Assembly: GCF_001557325.1 (NCBI RefSeq)
Contig: NZ_LSJS01000099.1
Span: 7,864 to 71,863 of the forward strand
Length of the DNA stretch: 64,000 nt
Reading direction: 5' to 3'
Origin: Erythrobacter donghaensis
Lineage (GTDB): Bacteria > Pseudomonadota > Alphaproteobacteria > Sphingomonadales > Sphingomonadaceae
Shown here piece by piece: positions 41,438 to 50,807 of this stretch. Within the stretch, counting starts at the first letter, position 1. Every line of letters begins with the position of its first letter. Made by a program: the position numbers and the translations under genes. The notes beneath the pieces were generated by a model. That model had not been told where the DNA came from. It was given only the letters and a program-made list of their open reading frames with translations, and ran no database searches.

Positions 41438-43143
41438 CCGCTGCCGCGCACCAGCTTGCCCGGGCGCGCGCCGGTGCTTGCGTCGCCGCGGCGGATCACT
41501 TCGCCCGCGACGATGGTAGCCTCGTAGCCGCTCGCGCGCTGATGCAGGCGGCGGCCGCCGGCGGGCAGATCGCGCACCACTTCGGGCAGGTGCAGGGTGA
41601 GGCGGTCGAGGTCGATCACGTTCACGTCTGCGCGCCCGCCCGGGCGAAGCGTCCCCCGATCGGTGAACCCCACCGCGCGCGCCGCCTTGGCGCCAAGCAT
41701 GTGCACTGCCTCGGCAAGGCCGAGCTGTAGCGGCCCCTGCTGCTGCACGAACTGCGTCAGCAGGTAGGTCGAATAGCTCGCATCGCAGATCGCCCCGTAA
41801 TGCGCCCCGCCATCGCCGAGGCCGGGGACGCAGTAGGGGTGGCGCAGCATCTCGTGCGCGCTGGCGAGGCTGGCGTTCTCGTAATTGCCGAGCGCGGCGA
41901 GGAACAGCCCGCGCCCCTCGGTGGCGAGCAGCCGGTCATAGGCGACCTCCTGCGGGCTGCAGCCCCGCGCCGCCGCCTGCCCGGCCATGCTCATATGCGC
42001 GGGCGGGGCATAGTCGGGCGGGTTGTCGAGCGGGAACAGCCAGCGCCAGTTGCGGGCGAGTTCGTTGAAGGGGTGGCCCGGCGTGAAGTCCTCGGACAGC
42101 AGCGCCGCACGCAAGCCCGGATCGCGCATCGCCGCGACTTGCTCCGGGATCGGCAGGCGCGCAATCTTCGCCCATGACGGGCACAGCACGAAGGGATGCA
42201 CTGTCAGCTCGAGACCCGCGATCAGCCCGATCGGGCGCGGCATGACCTGCGCGTGGGCGACGCCGCCGGAAGCGTTGGTCGCCTCGAGCATCTCGAGCAC
42301 CCGCCGCCAGCGCGGCGGCGCGTCATTGCCCGAGGCGAGGGTGAAGGTCGCCGGTCGGCCCGATGCGGCGATGACCCGCTCGATCACCCGGTATTCCCTG
42401 TCCCACCCGACGAAGGCGTCGAGCACCACCTGGAACGTCCCCGCGCCCGCATCCTTCATGCCGCTGGTGATGGCTTCAAGCTCGGCAATGTCGGTGTCAA
42501 AGGTGGGTATTGCCTCGCCATTGGCGGTCTTGTGGATCGACAGGCGCGAGGTGGCAAAGCCCAGCGCGCCCGCCCGCATGGCGTCGGCGGTCAGTCGCCG
42601 CATCATCGCGAGTTCGTCGGCGGTTGCCGGCTCGCGCTTTGCGCCCCGCTCGCCCATGGCGTAGACCCGCAAGGGCGAGTGCGGGAGATAGGCGGCAACG
42701 TCGATGTCGCGCTTTCCGGCGGCGACCTTGTCGAGATATTCGGGGAAGGTCTCCCAGTCCCAGCCGAGCCCCTCGGTCATCACCACGCCGGGGATGTCCT
42801 CGACCCCCTCCATCACGTTGATGAGCATGTCGTGATCGGCTTTGCGGCAGGGCGCGAAGCCGACGCCGCAATTGCCCATCACCGCGGTGGTGACGCCGTG
42901 CGAAGACGAGGGCGAGAGCTCCTCGGCCCAGATGCACTGGCCATCGTAATGCGTGTGGACGTCGATGAAGCCGGGGGTGACGATCTTGCCGCGCGCGTCG
43001 ATTTCCTCGGCCCCGCGCCCGCTCACGCTGCCCAGCATCGCGATGCGTCCCCCGGCGATCGCGACGTCGCCCTCGATCAGATCGCCGCCCGTCCCGTCGG
43101 CGATGGTGCCGCTGCGGATCACCAAGTCGTATTCGGCTGCCAT
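41419..43143 (-). CDS. N-acyl-D-amino-acid deacylase-like amidohydrolase
   Basis: A 574-residue metal-dependent hydrolase of the D-aminoacylase (COG3653) group. The N-terminal barrel entry is DLVIRSGTIADGTGG, the metal site GFIDVHTHYDGQ near 56-67, and NCGVGFAPCR follows. HAQVMPRP and DGGAHYGAICDASYSTYLL supply later metal and active-site residues. Members of this family hydrolyse N-acyl-D-amino acids, dihydropyrimidine-like amides or related compounds; the substrate here is not decidable. The ATG at 43143 is 110 bp from divergent bciA. Its 3' end overlaps the membrane protein gene. Confidence 0.82.
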   Translation of the reverse strand: MAAEYDLVIRSGTIADGTGGDLIEGDVAIAGGRIAMLGSVSGRGAEEIDARGKIVTPGFIDVHTHYDGQCIWAEELSPSSSHGVTTAVMGNCGVGFAPCRKADHDMLINVMEGVEDIPGVVMTEGLGWDWETFPEYLDKVAAGKRDIDVAAYLPHSPLRVYAMGERGAKREPATADELAMMRRLTADAMRAGALGFATSRLSIHKTANGEAIPTFDTDIAELEAITSGMKDAGAGTFQVVLDAFVGWDREYRVIERVIAASGRPATFTLASGNDAPPRWRRVLEMLEATNASGGVAHAQVMPRPIGLIAGLELTVHPFVLCPSWAKIARLPIPEQVAAMRDPGLRAALLSEDFTPGHPFNELARNWRWLFPLDNPPDYAPPAHMSMAGQAAARGCSPQEVAYDRLLATEGRGLFLAALGNYENASLASAHEMLRHPYCVPGLGDGGAHYGAICDASYSTYLLTQFVQQQGPLQLGLAEAVHMLGAKAARAVGFTDRGTLRPGGRADVNVIDLDRLTLHLPEVVRDLPAGGRRLHQRASGYEATIVAGEVIRRGDASTGARPGKLVRGSGYRAAA

Positions 43144-43252
43144 CGGCTGCGCTCCTCTCTCCGCCGCGAATGATGCGCGCGGATGCTGGGGCGGGCAAGG
43201 GGGAGCGGCAACTCGCACTTTTGCGCCCGGGCGCGCCGCGCTAGGGTAGGGC

Positions 43253-44149
43253 ATGACCGAGGCCCCTGCACCCCCGCGCCGCATCGCCCTGGCCGGGGCG
43301 AGCGGGACAATCGGCTCGGCGGTGCTGCGGCGGCTCGAGGCGGAGGGGCACACGGTGACCACCGTCCCGCGCGCCGCGCTCGCCGATCCCGATGCCCTCG
43401 CTGCGGTCATGGCCGGGGCCCAGCCGGAGGTGATCATATCCTGCATCGCCTCGCGATCGGGGGCGCCCAGGGATGCGCTCGCGGTCGATTACGATATGAA
43501 TATCAAACTTTTGGACGGGGCCGTGGCGGCAGGAGTGGAGCACTTCATCCTGCTCTCCGCGATCTGCGTGCAGAAACCGCTGCTGGCCTTCCAGCACGCC
43601 AAGCTGAAGTTCGAGGCCGAGCTGCAAGCGAGCGGGATGAGCTACACGATCGTCCGCCCGACAGCCTTTTTCAAGTCGCTCTCGGGGCAGGTCAGCCGTG
43701 TGAAAGCGGGCAAGCCCTTTCTCATATTCGGCGACGGCAACCTCACCCGCTGCAAGCCGATCAGCGACGATGATCTGGCGCGCTTCATCGCGTCGTGCAT
43801 CGGCAACCCCGACGCCTTGGGCAAGGTGCTCCCCATCGGCGGCCCGGGCCCGGCTTTATCCTTGCGCGATGCAGGGGAGTTGCTGTTCGCGGCGGCGGGG
43901 AAGGCGCCGCGCTTCCGCTCGGTCAGCCCGGCGATGTTCACCTTCGCCGAGCGGGTGCTGAGCCTCGGCGCGCCCTTCTCGGGCTGGTTCGCCGAGAAGG
44001 CCGAATATGCCCGCATCGCGCGCTACTATGCGACCGAGTCGATGCTGGTGCTCGATCCTGCAACGGGAGTATATTCCGCCGACCTCACCCCCGAATACGG
44101 GAGCGAGACCCTCTCCGACTACTACCGGCGGCTGCTCGCGGAGAACTAG
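43253..44149 (+). CDS. bciA: Divinyl (proto)chlorophyllide 8-vinyl reductase BciA
   Basis: NADPH-dependent reductase of the NmrA-like atypical SDR family that reduces the 8-vinyl group of divinyl (proto)chlorophyllide in bacteriochlorophyll synthesis. The 298-residue product has the Rossmann loop LAGASGTIGSAV at 13-24. It then shows a set of BciA-like segments: ICVQKPLLAFQHAKLKFEAE, IVRPTAFFKSLSGQV, GDGNLTRCKPISDDDLA and KVLPIGGPGPALS. These together are specific enough to favour BciA over a generic SDR. No other bch, crt or puf gene is in the window, so phototrophy is an inference. It is flanked by unrelated genes and ends 4 bp from the stop of the GH42 gene. Confidence 0.88.
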   Translation: MTEAPAPPRRIALAGASGTIGSAVLRRLEAEGHTVTTVPRAALADPDALAAVMAGAQPEVIISCIASRSGAPRDALAVDYDMNIKLLDGAVAAGVEHFILLSAICVQKPLLAFQHAKLKFEAELQASGMSYTIVRPTAFFKSLSGQVSRVKAGKPFLIFGDGNLTRCKPISDDDLARFIASCIGNPDALGKVLPIGGPGPALSLRDAGELLFAAAGKAPRFRSVSPAMFTFAERVLSLGAPFSGWFAEKAEYARIARYYATESMLVLDPATGVYSADLTPEYGSETLSDYYRRLLAEN

Positions 44150-46047
44150 CGCGCGGCGATGTGCCAGCTGGCGGGGGCGAGCGTCTCGCCAAGGTGCGGG
44201 ACGAACACCGGCTCGGCGGCATAGTTGAAGGTGAAGATATGGCCGAGCGTGCCCCGGCATCGGATACCCTCGGGCAGATCGAGCAGTTCCACCTTGGCCT
44301 CGTCCGCCATCCGTTCGACGAGAAGGCGCAGCAGCGCCCGGTCGGGCCAGATCGCGCAATAACGGATGTGGCCGTGGCGGTAGACCACCCCGCGCCCCGC
44401 GTTGTCCGATAGCTCAGGGGCGAGGTCCGACGCCACATCCTCGCGCCAGCGGGTGACGGTGAAGCCCTCGGCTTCCTCCAAAACCCCATCGCGCAAGGAT
44501 TCGACGCGGGTGACGGTGAGGGGGATCGCCGCCTTCAGCCCGCCCGGCGCAAGGTCTTCCGGGATGCGGAAGCTTTCGGTCTTGCTCCCCGAGCGGGGGC
44601 CGAGCAGCACGGGGCAGTCGAGCGCGGCCAGCTTCTGCGCGAAGCCTTGCGGCACTATCGGCAGAGTCGGGACGACCACCATGCGGTAGGCCGCAAGCTC
44701 CGCGTCGGGCGCGACGATATCGACATCGAGCCCGCGCTGCCGGAGCGCCGAATAGGTCTCGAACACCAGCTCCAGATAGCGGAAGCTCTTCCCCTGCGGC
44801 TGGATGCCGATGGTCCACGCCGCTTCGTAGGAGAACACCAGCGCCGCCGGAGCCTTGGCGCAGGGCTGCGGCCCGATTTCCGCCAGCACCTTCGCTGCCT
44901 GCCGTACCTCGTCCGCCGCCTCGGCCTCGCTGCTGTCGGGGCGCAGCAGGCCTGCGTGCATCTGCTCCTGCGCGAACGGGGCCTGCCGCCAGCGGAAGTA
45001 GGAGGTGAGCTCGGCTCCGTGCGCGCAGGCTTCCAGCGTCCAAAGCGCCACCATCCCCGGCAGCGGCGCAGGGTTGAAGCGCGCCCAGTTCACCGGGCCG
45101 GGCTGCTGCTCCATCACTCCCCAGCGGCCCTTCGAGCATCCGCGATAGAGATCGTGGTGGAAGGCGGCGATATCGGGGTGCCCTTGCCTGAGGTAGGCGG
45201 CCTTTTCCTCGGAGGAGAACCAGAACTGTTCGAGAAAGCCGAGCGGATAGGAATCCCACGTCGCCACGTCGATGTCGCGGCCCACGGCGTGATGATCGAA
45301 CTCGGTGAAGAAGCCCATGAAGTTGTGGGTGATGTCCTTGCCCGGAGACAAGGCGCGGATGATCTCCACCTGCTCGCGGTTGAAGCTCGCCACCTGATCC
45401 GAGGCGAAGCGGCGGTAGTCGAGCCAGTGCGCGGGGTTCGCCTCGGTGACGGTGAGGTTGGGCGGGTCGATCTCGGCGAAGCTCCGGTATTCCATGCTCC
45501 AGAACACGTTGCCCCAGGCCGCGTTGAGCGCCTCCACGGTGCCGTATCGCGCCGCACACCAACCGCGGAAAGCGGATGCGGCGGCAGGCGAGAAGCTGAG
45601 GACGGTGTCGTGGCAGCCATATTCGTTGTCGGTCTGCCACATGTGGAGCGCGGGGTGCTGGCCGTATCGCTCGGCCAGCGCGGTGACGATCCGGCGGCAC
45701 TCGGCGCGATAGTCTTCGTGGCTGAAGCAGTAATGGCGGCGCGAGCCGAAGCCACGCGGGCGGCCTTGTTCGTCGATGGCGACCATGTCCGGCATCCGGT
45801 CGACCAGCCACTTGGGCGGGGTGGCCGTGGGCGTGCCGAGGATGACCTTGAGCCCCTCCGCGTGAAGGGTGTCGATGGCCCGGTCGAGCCAGTCCCAGTC
45901 GTAGCGGCCGGGCTCCGGCTCAAGACGGCTCCACGCGAATTCGCCGATCCTGACCAGCGAGAGGCCCATTTCGCGCATCCGCCGCGCATCCTCGGCCCAC
46001 ATGCCCTCGGGCCAGTGTTCGGGGTAGTAGCAGCAGCCGAGTTTCAT
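44146..46047 (-). CDS. GH42 beta-galactosidase
   Basis: A 633-residue retaining beta-galactosidase. The GH42 barrel opens LGCCYYPEHWPEGMWAEDA; acid/base E142 is in WQTDNEYG and the nucleophile E313 in VMEQQPGPVNW. The middle trimerisation (GATase-like) domain and C-terminal beta domain follow from about residue 390. No signal peptide, so it acts inside the cell on imported oligosaccharides. ATG 46047 overlaps the stop of the GH36 gene (ATGA), making the two glycosidases one operon, divergent from the galactose symporter. It would release galactose for GalK. Confidence 0.94.
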   Translation of the reverse strand: MKLGCCYYPEHWPEGMWAEDARRMREMGLSLVRIGEFAWSRLEPEPGRYDWDWLDRAIDTLHAEGLKVILGTPTATPPKWLVDRMPDMVAIDEQGRPRGFGSRRHYCFSHEDYRAECRRIVTALAERYGQHPALHMWQTDNEYGCHDTVLSFSPAAASAFRGWCAARYGTVEALNAAWGNVFWSMEYRSFAEIDPPNLTVTEANPAHWLDYRRFASDQVASFNREQVEIIRALSPGKDITHNFMGFFTEFDHHAVGRDIDVATWDSYPLGFLEQFWFSSEEKAAYLRQGHPDIAAFHHDLYRGCSKGRWGVMEQQPGPVNWARFNPAPLPGMVALWTLEACAHGAELTSYFRWRQAPFAQEQMHAGLLRPDSSEAEAADEVRQAAKVLAEIGPQPCAKAPAALVFSYEAAWTIGIQPQGKSFRYLELVFETYSALRQRGLDVDIVAPDAELAAYRMVVVPTLPIVPQGFAQKLAALDCPVLLGPRSGSKTESFRIPEDLAPGGLKAAIPLTVTRVESLRDGVLEEAEGFTVTRWREDVASDLAPELSDNAGRGVVYRHGHIRYCAIWPDRALLRLLVERMADEAKVELLDLPEGIRCRGTLGHIFTFNYAAEPVFVPHLGETLAPASWHIAAR

Positions 46048-48161
46048 TGCGGCAATCTCTCCAGCGCGACGAGCCACGCGGTTTCGGGGTGGGTGAGGGG
46101 GAGGGCAAGGCCCTGCGTCATCAGCGCGGTGCCGGAGAGGACGAGCCCCTCGCGCCAGGCATCGGGGTTGGCGAGGTAGTGGCGGGCCTTGGGCGCCCAC
46201 GGTTCGGGCAGGGTCACGCGGTAGCGCGCCTCGGGCTCGAGCCCCGCGAGCCGCAAGGGCGCGGCGTCGAACACCGGCGAGAAGGCGGTCTGCGCGACCA
46301 GCGCCAGCGCCTTGTCCGCGTGCGTCACCATCATCCCGGTGACGTTAGGATCGGGGTGGGCAAGGCGGTGGAGTGCGCCCGCGTGCAGCACCCCGCGCCA
46401 TTGCTTGTAGAGCGCGATATGCGCGGCGAGGCACTCGCGCTCCTTGTCGGTCATGCGCGCAGGGTCCGCCTCAACCCCCATGTGGCCGAAGACCGCCACC
46501 TTGGCGCGGAAGTCCATCGCGAGCCTGCGCCCCGTGATCGGATTGGGCGATGGGCCGACATGGCTGCCGAGCACCTCCAGCGGCAGGAACTGGCTCCACG
46601 CCGGGATGATCCGCAGGCGCTCGATCGCGTCATTGTTGTCTGAGGGCCAGACTCGGTGGACGCGCGAGAGCACCCCGAAATCGATCCGCCCCCCGCCGCT
46701 CGAACAGCTTTCGATCTCCACCTGCGGATGCGCGGCGCGCAGGCGGTGGAGGAGGGCGTAGAAGCCGAAAGTCTGGATGAACCGCTGGCCGCCTGCGGGG
46801 AAAAGGTCGCGATTGTGATCCCACTTGAGGTAGGCGATGGGGTGATCGCGCAGCAGCGCGTCGAGCCGTTCGAACAGGTATTCCTGCACCTCGGCCCGCG
46901 TCAGGTCGAGCGCGAGCTGGCCGCGCATGGTCGGGCGTTCGCGGCCCTCGACATGGAGGCACCAGTCGGGATGGGCGCGGTAGAGGTCGCTGTCGGGCGA
47001 GACCATCTCGGGCTCGACCCACAGGCCGAAATCCATGCCGAGCTCGTGGACCCGCGCGATCAGCGGGGCGAGGCCGTTCGGGAACACGTCCGGCGAGACG
47101 AACCAGTCGCCGAGGCTGGTCCGGTCATCCCGTCGCCCGCCGAACCACCCGTCGTCGAGCACGAAGCGTTCGATGCCGAGCGCGGCGGCGCTTTCGGCGA
47201 GTGCGATCAGCCCGGCCTCGGACAGGTCGAAGCCCAGCGCCTCCCACGAATTGAGGTGGACCTTGCGCTCCGGCCAGTCGGCTCGGGCGGGAAGCACGGC
47301 CTTGCGCAGGAAGCCGTGGAAGGCCTGCGCCAGCGCCGAGCGGTCGGGGGCGAGCGCCAGAACCGCTTGAGGCGACGCGAAGTTCTCGCCTGGCCCGAGC
47401 ACCACCTCGCCCGCCTCCAGCACCGCGCCCATCAGCAGCATCGCCCGCCCGTCGCCCGCGCCTTGCGCGTCGGGTTCGAGTGCCAGCCAATGATCGCCGC
47501 TCCAGCCGAGATGCGCAGCCAGCACTTCCCCATCCTCCTTGGCTGCCCCCGCGTGCAGCAGCAGCCAGTTGGCGCCGCTGAAGCCGGGCTTGCCGGTGGC
47601 GCTCGCGTGCGACACGCCGTCGGGCGCGATTGTCCGGCGGTGTTCCTGCATCTCGTCCGCCCAGCGGCCCGAATAGCGGGTCACTTCGGTGAACCGCGCA
47701 GGCACGGGCAGGGCGAGCGCGGCGAGGCGCTCGACCTCGACCGGCGCCTTGCCGGTATTAGCCAGCGTCAGCCCGACCGTGACGGCATCGCCCTCACCGA
47801 TCACCCAGCGCACGCCGACGTCGATCCCCGTGGACCGGTCGTGAAACATGAAGTGCACCGCCTGCGAGCCCGTGGCCCAGCGAGTGAGGCGGCAATCGGT
47901 CTCGATCCGCACGCCGCCGCGCCGCAATTCCAGCGCGGGCGTGCCGCTCCAGCCGTGCTTGCGCTCGGGCAGCACGCCCGGGACCGGCGGCGTATCGGGC
48001 TGGCTCTCGTGCCGCCCGCGCGCCGTGGCGGCGGCGACCATCGCCAAGTCCTCGCCCTCGGGCAAGCGGGCGCCGCAATAGACGCAGTCCGCTGTCCCGC
48101 CGCCCACGTCCAGCGCGAAAACCAGCGTCAGCCGCTCGCCGTCGAGCCTTACGAATTCCAC
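46044..48161 (-). CDS. GH36 alpha-galactosidase
   Basis: A 705-residue cytoplasmic alpha-galactosidase with the three-part GH36 layout: N-terminal beta-sandwich (about 1-310), TIM barrel and C-terminal domain. The barrel motifs are FVLDDGWFGGR, GLWVEPEMVSPDSDL, YLKWDHNRDL (nucleophile Asp) and ESCSSGGGRIDFGVL (acid/base Asp). It splits alpha-1,6-galactosides such as melibiose or raffinose. The GTG at 48161, with GGGAGAGGA upstream, is preferred over longer frames that read into the intergenic region. First gene of the leftward galactosidase pair, 110 bp from the symporter start. Confidence 0.94.
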   Translation of the reverse strand: MEFVRLDGERLTLVFALDVGGGTADCVYCGARLPEGEDLAMVAAATARGRHESQPDTPPVPGVLPERKHGWSGTPALELRRGGVRIETDCRLTRWATGSQAVHFMFHDRSTGIDVGVRWVIGEGDAVTVGLTLANTGKAPVEVERLAALALPVPARFTEVTRYSGRWADEMQEHRRTIAPDGVSHASATGKPGFSGANWLLLHAGAAKEDGEVLAAHLGWSGDHWLALEPDAQGAGDGRAMLLMGAVLEAGEVVLGPGENFASPQAVLALAPDRSALAQAFHGFLRKAVLPARADWPERKVHLNSWEALGFDLSEAGLIALAESAAALGIERFVLDDGWFGGRRDDRTSLGDWFVSPDVFPNGLAPLIARVHELGMDFGLWVEPEMVSPDSDLYRAHPDWCLHVEGRERPTMRGQLALDLTRAEVQEYLFERLDALLRDHPIAYLKWDHNRDLFPAGGQRFIQTFGFYALLHRLRAAHPQVEIESCSSGGGRIDFGVLSRVHRVWPSDNNDAIERLRIIPAWSQFLPLEVLGSHVGPSPNPITGRRLAMDFRAKVAVFGHMGVEADPARMTDKERECLAAHIALYKQWRGVLHAGALHRLAHPDPNVTGMMVTHADKALALVAQTAFSPVFDAAPLRLAGLEPEARYRVTLPEPWAPKARHYLANPDAWREGLVLSGTALMTQGLALPLTHPETAWLVALERLPQ

Positions 48162-48270
48162 TGGCTGTCCTCTCCCGTCACCGACACGCCGGTGATGATC
48201 CGGCCTGCGGGCTTGCCGCCTGCCCGCCATTGCGCTGTAACCGCCGCGAGAGAGAGGGGAAAGCGCGCAA

Positions 48271-49764
48271 ATGCCACAAACCGCCGGAGGGGGAGACCCC
48301 ACACAGATCGCCGTGTGCCTCGGCCTGACGCTCGCGATTGCGCTGGCGACGTGGCTGACCCTGCGGCGCGAGGGGCATGACGGTTCGAAGAAGGACGTCT
48401 ACCTCGCGGGCGGCAAGCTCAACTGGCTGTTCGTGGCAGGCGCGATCACGCTCACGAACCTCTCGACCGACCAGCTCGTCGGCATGAACGGCAACCAGAT
48501 GCTGCTGCTCGCCTGGTGGGAGATCAGCGGCTTCGTGGGCCTGCTGATCCTCGCCTATGTGTTTGTGCCGATCTATTACCGCGCGAAAGTCACGACCGTG
48601 ACCGAACTGCTCGAACAGCGTTATGGCGGCGGGGGCATCCGCACGCTGGTGTCGGCGCTGTTCCTGTTCGGGATGGTGCTGATCTACCTGCCCGCCGGGC
48701 TCTATTCGGGGGCGCTGTTCCTCAAGACCGCGGGGATCGACTTCCCGCTGCTGGTGCTGGCGGCGCTGCTCGGGGTGATCGCGGCGGCCTATACCATGAC
48801 GGGCGGTCTGCGTGCGGTGGCGGTGATGGAGACCTATTCGGGCATCGGCGTGCTCGCCATCGCGGTGCTGGTGGTGGTGCTGGCATTGAATGCGGTCGAT
48901 TGGGACATTGCCCGCGGGGTGCCGCCCGAGCGCCTCACCATGGTGGGCGCGGCGGATTCGCCGATCCCGTTCCACACCCTGTTCACCGGCATGATCTTCA
49001 TCCAGATCTACTACTGGTCGACCAACCAGCCGATCACCCAGAAGGCCATGGCCGCGCCGTCGGTGAAGGAGGCGCAGAAGGGCGTGCTCGCCGCGGCGGT
49101 GGTGCGCATCCTGATCATTCCGGCGATCGTGGTGATCCCGGGCGTGGTCGCCTTCCAGCTGTTCGGCGATATCGACGATGCAGCTTACGGCCGACTGGTG
49201 GGCGAGGTGCTGCCACCGTGGCTGTCGGGCGTGTTTGCCGCCGCCATCGCTGCCGCGGTGATCGCGCACACCGCTGCCGTGATGAACGCAGCCGTGGGGC
49301 TCTACGCCGTCGACTTCCACGAGAAGTTCGTCGGCAAGGTCGCCAACCACTGGCGGCTGTCGGGGATCGTCACGGTGGTGCTGACGCTCGCCTCAATCGC
49401 GCTCGTGCCGGTGTTCCAGAACGCGCAGTCGATCATCAACCTGCTCCAGCAATTGAACGGCCTCAGCTCGATGCCGATCCTTTCGGCCTTCATCGTCGGG
49501 CTGCTGTTTACAGGCGTCGAGAGCCGCGCGGCGATTGTCGGCGTGCTGTGGGGCTTTGCGCTCTACGCGGTGTTCAGCTTCATCGCCGAGCCTGCCGGGG
49601 CTATCGGGCTCCACTATATCGACTTCATGGTGGTGACGCTGGCGACGAGCGTGATCGCGGCGCTCGCCTTCAACCGCTTTGTTCTGGGCGGGCGGGCGCG
49701 CTTCGCCCCGCGCGAGGTCTTCGCGCAACTGGCACGGCGCCCCGAGGAGGAGGTGTTCGGATGA
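48271..49764 (+). CDS. Sodium/solute symporter, probable galactose (SGLT-like)
   Basis: A 497-residue transporter of the SSS family with about fourteen helices. SGLT-type features are TNLSTDQLVGMNGNQ near 58-72, YYRAKVTTVTELLEQRYG and YYWSTNQPITQKAMAA, all typical of bacterial galactose/glucose Na+ symporters such as vSGLT. It is divergent from GH36/GH42 and translationally coupled to galT (ATGA), so it probably imports galactose or galactosides. Substrate is inferred from neighbours. Confidence 0.88.
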   Translation: MPQTAGGGDPTQIAVCLGLTLAIALATWLTLRREGHDGSKKDVYLAGGKLNWLFVAGAITLTNLSTDQLVGMNGNQMLLLAWWEISGFVGLLILAYVFVPIYYRAKVTTVTELLEQRYGGGGIRTLVSALFLFGMVLIYLPAGLYSGALFLKTAGIDFPLLVLAALLGVIAAAYTMTGGLRAVAVMETYSGIGVLAIAVLVVVLALNAVDWDIARGVPPERLTMVGAADSPIPFHTLFTGMIFIQIYYWSTNQPITQKAMAAPSVKEAQKGVLAAAVVRILIIPAIVVIPGVVAFQLFGDIDDAAYGRLVGEVLPPWLSGVFAAAIAAAVIAHTAAVMNAAVGLYAVDFHEKFVGKVANHWRLSGIVTVVLTLASIALVPVFQNAQSIINLLQQLNGLSSMPILSAFIVGLLFTGVESRAAIVGVLWGFALYAVFSFIAEPAGAIGLHYIDFMVVTLATSVIAALAFNRFVLGGRARFAPREVFAQLARRPEEEVFG

Positions 49765-50786
49765 GCATCGATTTCGCCCGTCCGCACCGGCGCCACAATC
49801 CGCTCTCCGGCGGCTGGGTGCAGGTCTCCCCGCAGCGCATGGGCCGCCCATGGCAGGGCGAGGTGAGCGAGCCCGATCCACCGTCGCCCCACTATGATCC
49901 GGCTTGCTACCTGTGCCCCGGCAACGCGCGGGTGGGCGGCGAGGCGAACCCGGCTTATGAAGGCGTCTACGTCTTCGACAATGATTTCCCGGCGCTCGAG
50001 GACGCGCCCGGCGGCGAGGCGCAGCACGATCCGCTGCTGCGCGCCGAGGCCTCCACCGGCGTGTGCCGGGTGATTTGCTTCTCGCCCGATCACGGCAAGT
50101 CGCTCCCGCTGCTGACCCCCGAGCAGCTGCGCGCGGTGATCGACTCCTGGGCCGAGCAGACCGAGGAACTCGGCGCGCGCTTCGGGAATGTGCAGGTGTT
50201 CGAGAACAAGGGTGCGATGATGGGCTGCTCCAACCCTCACCCGCATGGGCAGGTGTGGGCAAGTGCGCACTGGCCGCAGGAAATCGCGACCGAGGACGAG
50301 CGCCAGCGCGAATATCTCGCCGCGCACGGCAGGCCCATGCTGCTCGACCTGGCGGAGCGCGAGGCGGCCAGCGAGCGCGTGATCGAGATCGACGACGACT
50401 GGCTCGCCATCATCCCCTTCTGGGCGGCATGGCCGTTCGAGACCCTGCTGCTGCCGCGCTTTGCCGTCCAGCGTCTGCCGCAGCTGACCGGCAGCCAGCG
50501 CGAGAGCCTCGCGGCGATCCTCAAGGCGCTCACCACCCGCTACGACAACCTGTTTCGCACGAGCTTTCCCTATTCGATGGGCTGGCACGGGGCACCCTTC
50601 ACCGAGGGGGCGCAGGATCACTGGCAGCTCCACGCCCATTTCTACCCGCCGCTGCTGCGCTCGGCGAGCGTGCGCAAGTTCATGGTCGGCTACGAGATGC
50701 TCGCCGAGCCGCAGCGCGACCTCACCCCCGAGCGGGCGGCGGAGATGTTGCGTTCCGTCAGCGGCCTGGTGCATTACCGCAACTGA
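49761..50786 (+). CDS. galT: Galactose-1-phosphate uridylyltransferase
   Basis: Leloir enzyme exchanging UDP-glucose and galactose-1-phosphate. The 341-residue HIT-superfamily product has the active-site motif NPHPHGQVW with nucleophile H162. It also has CYLCPGNARVGGEANPAY in the N-terminal Zn region and HWQLHAHFYPPLLRS near the C-terminus. The ATG overlaps the symporter stop and galK starts 21 bp after its stop. galE, needed to recycle UDP-galactose, is not in the window. Confidence 0.96.
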   Translation: MSIDFARPHRRHNPLSGGWVQVSPQRMGRPWQGEVSEPDPPSPHYDPACYLCPGNARVGGEANPAYEGVYVFDNDFPALEDAPGGEAQHDPLLRAEASTGVCRVICFSPDHGKSLPLLTPEQLRAVIDSWAEQTEELGARFGNVQVFENKGAMMGCSNPHPHGQVWASAHWPQEIATEDERQREYLAAHGRPMLLDLAEREAASERVIEIDDDWLAIIPFWAAWPFETLLLPRFAVQRLPQLTGSQRESLAAILKALTTRYDNLFRTSFPYSMGWHGAPFTEGAQDHWQLHAHFYPPLLRSASVRKFMVGYEMLAEPQRDLTPERAAEMLRSVSGLVHYRN

Positions 50787-50807
50787 TTGAGGGGACACGC
50801 GCAAGAC

